Assembly (NCBI GenBank): GCA_947591565.1
Contig: CANQDH010000037.1
Location: 1 to 8,686 of the forward strand
Length of the DNA: 8,686 bases
Source: an uncultured Bacilli bacterium
Lineage (GTDB): Bacteria > Bacillota_I > Bacilli_A > RF39 > UBA660
Reading direction: 5' to 3'
The notes under the pieces were generated by a model. The model had not been told where the DNA came from, did not search any database, and saw nothing but the letters and a program-made list of their open reading frames with translations. This document shows, one piece after another, positions 1 to 4,812 of the stretch. The position numbers were made by a program, and so were the translations under genes. Every line of letters begins with the position of its first letter. The stretch's first letter is position 1.

Positions 1-449
1 GGAACACCCGCTCTATTATAGTTTATAGTTGAAACGCTTGCATAGTGGTCAGAACTTGCAGCATCTTCTTCAAGGTGAATGTTATTAATACGAACGACTT
101 TTGACTCGCCACCACAATCATATTTTAATTCTCCATAAATACCAACAGGAGCAGGTTTCGTTTCCTGAGTTATTTGAAAACCTTTTGGTAAGTCTGGATA
201 ATAATAATTTTTACGTTCAAAGTAAATATATTCAGGCTGTTTACAATTTAAAATCATACTTGCCATTAAAGCCTTTTTGACAGCTTCTTTATTGACAACC
301 GGAAGAACACCTGGAAATCCCATATCAACTGGTCTTACATTACTATTTGGTAATTCACTATAATTATTTGCAGCACTTGAAAAAACTTTGGTGTTAGTTT
401 CACTTATTTCACAGTGCATTTCAAGTCCAATAAGTACTTTATAATTCAT
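1..449 (-). CDS. gatB: Asp/Glu-tRNA amidotransferase subunit B, N-terminal part (truncated by window edge)
   Basis: GatB is the kinase-like subunit of GatCAB. It binds the misacylated Asp-tRNA(Asn) or Glu-tRNA(Gln), activates the side chain with ATP, and accepts ammonia channelled from GatA. About 149 residues are visible. The protein starts MNYKVLIGLEMHCEI, with the family GLE-x-H motif (Met replaces the usual Val), then PNSN, FPGVLPVVNKEAV, the RKNYYYPDLPKGFQIT block, and HLEEDA with the paired metal/ATP-site glutamates, ending in NYNRAGVP at the edge. The rest of the catalytic cradle and the tRNA-binding helical/YqeY-like tail lie outside the window. The ATG overlaps the gatA stop by one base (TAATG), and a perfect AAGGAGG (457-463) sits inside the last gatA codons, so translation is probably coupled. 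Identity is secure from motifs and gene order. Confidence 0.97.
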   Translation of the reverse strand, partial: MNYKVLIGLEMHCEISETNTKVFSSAANNYSELPNSNVRPVDMGFPGVLPVVNKEAVKKALMASMILNCKQPEYIYFERKNYYYPDLPKGFQITQETKPAPVGIYGELKYDCGGESKVVRINNIHLEEDAASSDHYASVSTINYNRAGV

Positions 450-1903
450 TATTTTACCTCCTTAGCAATTTGATTTTTATATGGCATTTCTTTTTCTAAA
501 GCATAAGCAATATTTAAAACATTTTCATCGTCATAACAAGCACCTGTTATATTTAAACCAACTGGAAGATTGTCAATAAAGCCATCAGGTATTGTTATAG
601 AAGGAAAACCTCCAAAGTTGCCTATTTGTAAGTGTTCTTCAAGAATTGTCGTTCCTTCATCTAATATATCAAGTGAGCCATCTAAATGTTTAGCAGGTCC
701 GCTACTTACAGGTAAAATAACAGCATCATAAGTTTTAAATAGTTTTTTCCATTCATCGACAAGTAATCTTCTAACCCTTTGAGCATTGTAGAAATATCTA
801 TCTTTATTTTGGGCTTGCAAAACATAAGAACCTATAACAAATCTTCTTTTGATAAGAGGTGAAAAACCTTTGGTACGATAATTTTTCATCATATCAACAT
901 AATTATCTCCCTCACCACGTGGTCCAAAGATAATACCTGTTAAATTAGACATATTTGATGTTGCTTCAGCACATGATATAACAACATAAACAGAAGCTAG
1001 AGCATTAAGTAAGGTTTTATCAATAGAAACTTCTTCTACTTGCATACCTATTTTTTTGCATAATTCTAATTTTTCTTTAAAATTTTCTAGGTGTTCTTTT
1101 AATTCAGCTGAAGCATTTGGATAGTTTTCAATATTACAAATTTCTTTGATGTAACATAATTTTTTACCTTTAACATCGCCTGTTAGACTATCACTTAAAT
1201 GTATCTTACTAGAATCCCATGATGTCATATCATTTTTGTCAATACCTTTCATATTGTCGGCAACAATAGCAGCATCTTCAACACATCTAGATAAAACACC
1301 ACAGTGGTCTAAACTACTAGCAAAAGGGAATAAACCATATCGAGATATCATTCCATAAGTTGGTTTATAGCCAACGATACCACAGTAAGCAGCTGGTTTT
1401 CGAATCGAATCTCCCGTATCACTTCCTGTTGCATAAGGATAAACACCAGCTGCAACAGCGGCAGCCGATCCGGCTGATGAACCTGCACACATTCTATTTG
1501 TATCCCATGGATTTTTAACGACGCCAGTATGGCCTGTTGTACCTGTTCCACCCATACCAAATTCATCCATGACGGTTTTATTTACAGCAATAGCGCCTGC
1601 TTTTTCCAAATTGGTAATAGCAGTTGCTGTAAAAAAGGGAACATAGTCTTTTAAAGTATTACTTGACCCTGTACTAAGTATACCTTTAGTACTATAATTA
1701 TCTTTAATACCATAAGGAATACCTGATAATAAATTATCAGTTACAGATCCTCCTTTAGCATCATCCATAATGGTAACAAAGGCATTACATTTTTCTTGCA
1801 CCTCATGTGATTTTTTTAGTGCTTCCTCAACTAATTCATCACTTGTTACCTTGCCATCTTTTAAAAGTTCATGTAGTTCTTTTATCGTTTTATTCATGTT
1901 CAT
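449..1903 (-). CDS. gatA: Asp/Glu-tRNA amidotransferase subunit A (glutaminase/amidase)
   Basis: GatA hydrolyses glutamine (or Asn) and passes ammonia through the GatCAB tunnel to GatB. The product is 484 residues, the usual family length. The amidase-signature triad is present as Lys67 (GIKDN), cis-Ser142 (AGSSAGSAAA) and nucleophile Ser166 (GSDTGDSIRKPA). The spacings of 75 and 24 match the K79/S154/S178 triad known from S. aureus GatA. Downstream are the family blocks GYKPTYG, SRYGLFPFASSLD and KDRYFYNAQRVR. Two usually invariant glycines are changed: SSAGS for SSGGS, and TGDS for TGGS next to the nucleophile, with RKPA for RQPA. I believe similar TGDS forms occur in Mollicutes-type GatA, but I could not check this. 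ATG at 1903 was chosen because AAAGGTGG lies just upstream; ATG at 1897 is also possible. The gene overlaps gatC by 14 nt. The open frame extends upstream to 1999 but lies over gatC, so that extension is not credible. Confidence 0.96.
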   Translation of the reverse strand: MNMNKTIKELHELLKDGKVTSDELVEEALKKSHEVQEKCNAFVTIMDDAKGGSVTDNLLSGIPYGIKDNYSTKGILSTGSSNTLKDYVPFFTATAITNLEKAGAIAVNKTVMDEFGMGGTGTTGHTGVVKNPWDTNRMCAGSSAGSAAAVAAGVYPYATGSDTGDSIRKPAAYCGIVGYKPTYGMISRYGLFPFASSLDHCGVLSRCVEDAAIVADNMKGIDKNDMTSWDSSKIHLSDSLTGDVKGKKLCYIKEICNIENYPNASAELKEHLENFKEKLELCKKIGMQVEEVSIDKTLLNALASVYVVISCAEATSNMSNLTGIIFGPRGEGDNYVDMMKNYRTKGFSPLIKRRFVIGSYVLQAQNKDRYFYNAQRVRRLLVDEWKKLFKTYDAVILPVSSGPAKHLDGSLDILDEGTTILEEHLQIGNFGGFPSITIPDGFIDNLPVGLNITGACYDDENVLNIAYALEKEMPYKNQIAKEVK

Positions 1904-2201
1904 TATTGCCCACCACCTTTGGTACTTCAACTTCACGATCTGTGTACATATCACAGTTTTGTAACAATTCATCAATTGGGACAGATTCTTCGACAACATC
2001 TTCTCTTAATTCATACTCAAAATCATCTAAGCAAAAAGACATTGGTTCTACCTGTGAAATATTAGGAATTTGATTAATTAAGTCGATATTAGCATCAATT
2101 ATTTCAAATTCATCTAGTACTAATTTGTTTTCTTCTTTTGTAAGACCTATTAATAGTTTATCTGCATAGTCATCAACCATTTCAGATGTAAATTTACTCA
2201 T
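1890..2201 (-). CDS. gatC: Asp/Glu-tRNA amidotransferase subunit C
   Basis: GatC is the small belt-like subunit that wraps the GatA-GatB interface and stabilises the complex. The 103-residue length is typical. The N-terminal helices (DYADKLLIGLTKEE...LVLDEFEIIDANIDLINQI) are followed by the diagnostic VEPMSFCLDD and LREDVVEESVPIDELLQN segments and the C-terminal VPKVV tail, which matches the family ending F-x-VPKVV. The start ATG at 2201 has an AGGAGGG site at 2208-2214, just after the terminator hairpin that separates it from the tRNA genes. The stop (TAA at 1890-1892) lies inside gatA. It is the first protein-coding gene of the gatCAB operon and depends on read-through from the T-box promoter, since I see no other promoter in the gap. 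Confidence 0.95.
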   Translation of the reverse strand: MSKFTSEMVDDYADKLLIGLTKEENKLVLDEFEIIDANIDLINQIPNISQVEPMSFCLDDFEYELREDVVEESVPIDELLQNCDMYTDREVEVPKVVGNNEHE

Positions 2202-2213
2202 TTTTATCCCTCC

Positions 2214-2253
2214 TATAATAAAACAAGCCCTATTAAATATAATAGGACTTGTT
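2214..2253 (-). terminator. Strong intrinsic terminator/attenuator between tRNA-Asn genes and gatC
   Basis: Read on the minus strand, AACAAGTCCTATTA and TAATAGGGCTTGTT form a 14-bp stem with a single U-G wobble and a 4-nt loop (2222-2253). A U-rich tract TTTTATTAT follows, running almost into the gatC ribosome binding site. The opposite strand has no U-run after the hairpin, so it works for minus-strand transcription. It should make most transcripts end after the tRNAs, leaving gatCAB to read-through, which would set a high tRNA-to-mRNA ratio. I find no competing antiterminator for it. Confidence 0.8.
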
Positions 2254-2262
2254 ACTTCTAAA

Positions 2263-2338
2263 TGGCGCCTGATGTAGGACTCGGACCTACGACCTGCCGG
2301 TTAACAGCCGGATGCTCTACCAACTGAGCTAATCAGGC
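2263..2338 (-). tRNA. tRNA-Asn(GTT), downstream copy of a tandem pair
   Basis: A complete 76-nt cloverleaf with encoded CCA. The acceptor stem is GCCTGAT/ATCAGGC (7 perfect pairs), the D-arm GCTC-AGTTGGTA-GAGC, the anticodon loop CTGTTAA (anticodon GTT, Asn), the T-stem GTAGG/CCTAC, and the discriminator G73. Oddities: the first pair is G1-C72 instead of the U1-A72 expected for a bacterial GatCAB substrate; the T loop is TCCGAGT, with C at position 55 in place of the near-universal U (pseudouridine); and pair 27-43 is U against C. G18, G19 and C56 are kept, so the elbow contacts other than 18-55 can still form. Positions 8-65 are identical to the neighbouring copy 6 nt away. It is cotranscribed with gatCAB from the T-box promoter. 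Confidence 0.97.
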
Positions 2339-2344
2339 AATAAG

Positions 2345-2420
2345 TGGCGCTCAATGTAGGACTCGGACCTACGACCTGCCGGTTAACAGCCGGATGCTCT
2401 ACCAACTGAGCTAATTGAGC
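2345..2420 (-). tRNA. tRNA-Asn(GTT), promoter-proximal copy of a tandem pair
   Basis: A complete 76-nt cloverleaf with encoded CCA and discriminator G73. The acceptor stem is GCTCAAT/ATTGAGC, again 7 perfect pairs but with three pairs (3-70, 4-69, 5-68) different from the neighbouring copy and compensated on both sides. The rest, positions 8-65, is identical to the other copy, including anticodon loop CTGTTAA, C55 in the T loop, the U27/C43 mismatch and G1-C72. Its 5' end is only 8 nt downstream of the T-box terminator hairpin, so 5' processing by RNase P would act right beside the riboswitch. The GCCA end matches the UGGC bulge of the T-box, and the GUU anticodon matches the AAC specifier. 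Confidence 0.97.
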
Positions 2421-2428
2421 ATATTATT

Positions 2429-2452
2429 ATTCATCCTATTAAAGGGACGAAT
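2429..2452 (-). terminator. T-box competing hairpin (terminator-like, without U-run)
   Basis: ATTCGTCC (2452-2445) pairs with GGATGAAT (2436-2429) around an 8-nt loop, with one G-U wobble. Its 5' arm contains the CGTCC that also forms the 3' side of the antiterminator with the T-box sequence, which is the normal mutually exclusive design. The following bases are AATAATAT and then the tRNA. There is no run of U, so transcription termination here would be weak, or the switch may work in another way. Confidence 0.6.
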
Positions 2453-2660
2453 TTATCCGCGGTGCCACCCAATTTGTCATTTTGACCACTTAATTTAATA
2501 TGATAACGGTTTAATTCCGGCTTAGTCTACTATGATTTCGGTAAGCAACTCTATGGTGTTATTCATACTATATTCATTATTAGGCTCCCACCATTCCTAA
2601 CTCTCTTTAAATGAATTAATAGTATTACTTCTCCATCTCATCGTTTTTGAATAACTGCTC
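2429..2660 (-). promoter_or_regulatory. T-box riboswitch, Asn-specific (specifier AAC), upstream of tRNA-Asn-gatCAB
   Basis: T-boxes bind a chosen tRNA through a specifier codon and sense whether its 3' end is free. Read on the minus strand, GATGA (2642-2638) begins the Stem I kink region. ATGG/CCAT (2636-2633/2556-2553) closes the lower side of the specifier loop, and AGTA (2629-2626) with GAA (2564-2562) forms the loop E motif. Two 7-bp helices (ATACTAT/ATAGTAT, ATTCATT/AATGAAT) lead to the AGAGAG bulge (2606-2601) and a distal hairpin TTAGG/CCTAA with a GGTGGGAG loop. The specifier region reads GAA-T-AAC-A; AAC (2560-2558) sits directly before the conserved A and the closing helix, giving Asn. 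The canonical T-box GGGTGGCACCGCGG is at 2470-2457, and its UGGC (2467-2464) pairs with a G73-CCA end. The exact base of Stem I is not certain. Confidence 0.93.
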
Positions 2661-2662
2661 TA

Positions 2663-2691
2663 AGTATATAACAAAAGTGATTTAGTGTCAA
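2663..2691 (-). promoter_or_regulatory. Sigma-A promoter of the T-box/tRNA-Asn/gatCAB unit
   Basis: TTGACA (2691-2686), a 17-nt spacer and TATACT (2668-2663) on the minus strand, an almost perfect vegetative promoter. Transcription should start near 2656-2658, at the beginning of the T-box leader. No other promoter candidate is needed for the tRNAs or gatCAB. Confidence 0.85.
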
Positions 2692-2770
2692 CATTTTTAA
2701 AGCAATTTTTAGTAATTTTCCAAATACACTATTATTATATTCATTATTTAATTGAATTTTCTTTTCTTTT

Positions 2771-2798
2771 AAAAATCCCTGTTAATTTAAGAAATTAA
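2771..2798 (-). terminator. Possible weak terminator after the LRR operon
   Basis: Just past the stop codon at 2800, the minus strand can form a 7-bp all-A/T stem TTAATTT/AAATTAA (2798-2782) with a 3-nt loop, followed by CAGGGA and a run of T. The stem is weak and the T-run is not adjacent, so this is only a candidate. Without it, LRR transcripts would run into the promoter at 2691-2663. Confidence 0.3.
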
Positions 2799-2799
2799 A

Positions 2800-4797
2800 T
2801 TATTTTATTTCCTTATGTTCAATAGTAACGTCAGTAACATCATCCTCTATACCAAGTAAGACTTTATACCTTGATAAAATTTTTTCAAGCATTCCGATAT
2901 TTTGTTCTGTTCTAAGTATTCCTTTATTTAATGAAGATGCCATTTCGATTCCTGGTAATAATGTGTCTTGCACACCTTTTAATTTAAGCACATCTCCAGT
3001 ATATTCTTCAATTAAATTATTAACCTGTTCATAAAAGGTGGACATCATCATCATATTTGCTTGATATAATCCCAATTTTTGACTTACTTCTTCATTGATG
3101 GATATTGGATTTTTTAATATTTCAGGAAGATTTTCAGATGATTGTATAGGCTTAAAAGATAACAAGTTTTTAATATATTGATTCATTTTTTCCATATATA
3201 TTTCGATTGCTTCTTTTAGTTTTTCTGCCTTTAGAATTCCCTGTGTTAATCTATCTACATTGGTATCAGCAAATTTTTGTAGTTTAGATATTGCTTCTTT
3301 ATTTAGATAATACTTTGTTCCTCCATTATATGAATCAAAGGCTGCTGAAAGGAATTGAACGAGATTTTGAGGTTTCGAAATTGTATCTATTACCTTTTTT
3401 ATATCAGTTGATGAATCTATCCCATAATGAATTGTAATTAAATGAAGCATTCCTGTAAAATAATTAGGATATGATTCTAAAGCATTTCCATATGTTACAA
3501 TACTATGAACATCATTTGGATCAAGATTTTCTACTTGATGTTGTTTTAAAGATTCACATATTTTTTTCATTTGTTCATCATCATATGTAGAAGATATATT
3601 TAATATATATTTTTCGATATATTTATCAAAATCATCTTTATAATAATACTCACCATATTCATATTTTTTTATAGTTTCTTCTATAAATGTTTTATGATAA
3701 TTATAATCATAATGTTGTTTGTCTAGAATACCTCTATTACTTAAGCAAAAGGTTATTTTATCTAATAATTCTTTTTGACGAACTTTATTTAACTCTTCTT
3801 TAAAGCTGTTTTGATTTATTTTTTGATTATAAAATATAATTTTTCGTAAAGAATTACAGTCTTCAAAGACTTCATAACCAATATTTATTAAGCTACTATG
3901 AAAAGTTACTTTTGCTAAAGAACCACAACTTGCAAAAGCCCAATCTCCTATTTTGGTTACACTATTTGGAAGGGTTATATTTTTTAAAGATGTACAACCA
4001 CTAAAAGCCCTATCTCCTATTTCCGTTATACTATTTGGAAGGGTTATATGTGTTAAGGATTTACACTCGTCAAAAGCCCAATCTCCTATTTCTGTTACAC
4101 TACTTGGAACGGTTATATGTGTTAAAGATTCACAATGGGAAAAAACTCCATATCCTATTCTTGTTACACCATCTGGAATGGTTATATGTGTTAAAGATGT
4201 ACAACCACTAAAAGCCTCACCTCCTATTTCTGTTACACCATTTGGAATGGTTATATTTTCTAAGGATTTACAATTTTCAAAAGTAGAACATTCTATTATT
4301 GTTATACCATCTGGAAGGATTATATTTGTTAAAGATGTACAACCTCCAAAAGCCCTATCTCCTATTTTTGTTACGCTATTTGGAACGGTTATATTTGTTA
4401 AAGATGTACAACCTCCAAAAGCCCACCTTCCTATTTCTGTTACACTATTTGGAACGGTTATATTTGTTAAAGATGTACAACGATAAAAAGCATTACCTCC
4501 TATTTTTGTTACACTATCTGGAATGGTTATATGTGTTAAAGATTCACAAAGATTAAAAGTTTCATCTCCTATTTCTGTTATACTACTTGGAAGGTTTATA
4601 TTTGTTAAAGATTTACAATAGTTAAAGGCACCAACTCCTATGTCTGTTACACTATTTGGAATGGTTATATCTTGTAAAGAAAAACAATAGCAAAAAGCCT
4701 CTTTTCCTATTTTTGTTACATTACTTGGAATAACAAATGTACCATTTTTGGTATCACCATTATAACCTTTAATTAAAACTTTTCCTACTATTTTCAT
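2800..4797 (-). CDS. BspA-type leucine-rich-repeat protein with helical C-terminal domain, 12 repeats
   Basis: The product is 665 residues with no signal peptide, membrane segment or wall anchor, so it is probably cytoplasmic. Residues 1-40 form an N-terminal cap. Residues 41-316 are twelve exact 23-residue BspA/TpLRR (LRR_5) repeats, each LxxITIPxSV followed by TxIGxxAFxxCxS. A short degenerate cap leads to a block (339-398: VRQKELLDKI, NRGILDK, YYYKDDFDKY) shared with the upstream paralogue. The remaining part to 665 is mainly helical, probably coiled-coil, and I do not recognise it; a resemblance to TelA-like helical proteins is possible but unproven. Such LRRs usually bind proteins, so a partner-binding role is inferred. 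ATG at 4797 was chosen because AGGTGA lies 5 nt upstream; a GTG at 4806 would overlap that site. The gap to the upstream gene is 15 nt, so the two are one operon. Confidence 0.85.
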   Translation of the reverse strand: MKIVGKVLIKGYNGDTKNGTFVIPSNVTKIGKEAFCYCFSLQDITIPNSVTDIGVGAFNYCKSLTNINLPSSITEIGDETFNLCESLTHITIPDSVTKIGGNAFYRCTSLTNITVPNSVTEIGRWAFGGCTSLTNITVPNSVTKIGDRAFGGCTSLTNIILPDGITIIECSTFENCKSLENITIPNGVTEIGGEAFSGCTSLTHITIPDGVTRIGYGVFSHCESLTHITVPSSVTEIGDWAFDECKSLTHITLPNSITEIGDRAFSGCTSLKNITLPNSVTKIGDWAFASCGSLAKVTFHSSLINIGYEVFEDCNSLRKIIFYNQKINQNSFKEELNKVRQKELLDKITFCLSNRGILDKQHYDYNYHKTFIEETIKKYEYGEYYYKDDFDKYIEKYILNISSTYDDEQMKKICESLKQHQVENLDPNDVHSIVTYGNALESYPNYFTGMLHLITIHYGIDSSTDIKKVIDTISKPQNLVQFLSAAFDSYNGGTKYYLNKEAISKLQKFADTNVDRLTQGILKAEKLKEAIEIYMEKMNQYIKNLLSFKPIQSSENLPEILKNPISINEEVSQKLGLYQANMMMMSTFYEQVNNLIEEYTGDVLKLKGVQDTLLPGIEMASSLNKGILRTEQNIGMLEKILSRYKVLLGIEDDVTDVTIEHKEIK
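3850..4677 (-). repeat. Twelve tandem 69-bp repeats (LRR coding), highly similar copies
   Basis: The twelve 23-codon LRR units form exact 69-bp DNA repeats with no length variation. Several neighbouring copies are nearly identical; for example, the block containing TACAACCTCCAAAAGCCC recurs 69 bp apart around 4340 and 4410. The long antisense open frame over this stretch is a side effect of the period being a multiple of three. Slippage or recombination could change the repeat number in frame. Confidence 0.9.
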
Positions 4798-4812
4798 AAT
4801 AATCACCTAACT

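Noticed and set aside
1904..1999. N-terminal extension of GatA to 1999
   Set aside because: It lies over gatC and adds residues absent from GatA proteins. The ATG at 1903 has its own ribosome binding site and gives the family length.
1348..2073. Open frames inside gatA and antisense to gatA/gatC (72, 64 and 88 codons)
   Set aside because: They lie wholly over well-supported genes, resemble no family, and lack a plausible start signal.
2558..2564. Dual-codon T-box (GAA for Glu and AAC for Asn), as in C. acetobutylicum
   Set aside because: Here GAA is the loop E element and AAC is displaced by an extra T, so the two are not shifted by one base. The one-base shift from AAC would read TAA, a stop codon with no normal tRNA. 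Single Asn specificity fits best.
2700..2799. Small gene or RNA in the AT-rich gap between the LRR operon and the T-box promoter
   Set aside because: No open frame with a start signal and no structured RNA motif could be seen, only low-complexity A/T sequence.
3953..4556. Plus-strand open frames of 177 and 85 codons over the LRR gene, with repetitive protein sequence
   Set aside because: They are antisense shadows of the 69-bp repeats: the period is a multiple of three, so a stop-free antisense frame repeats itself. They have no ribosome binding site or promoter.
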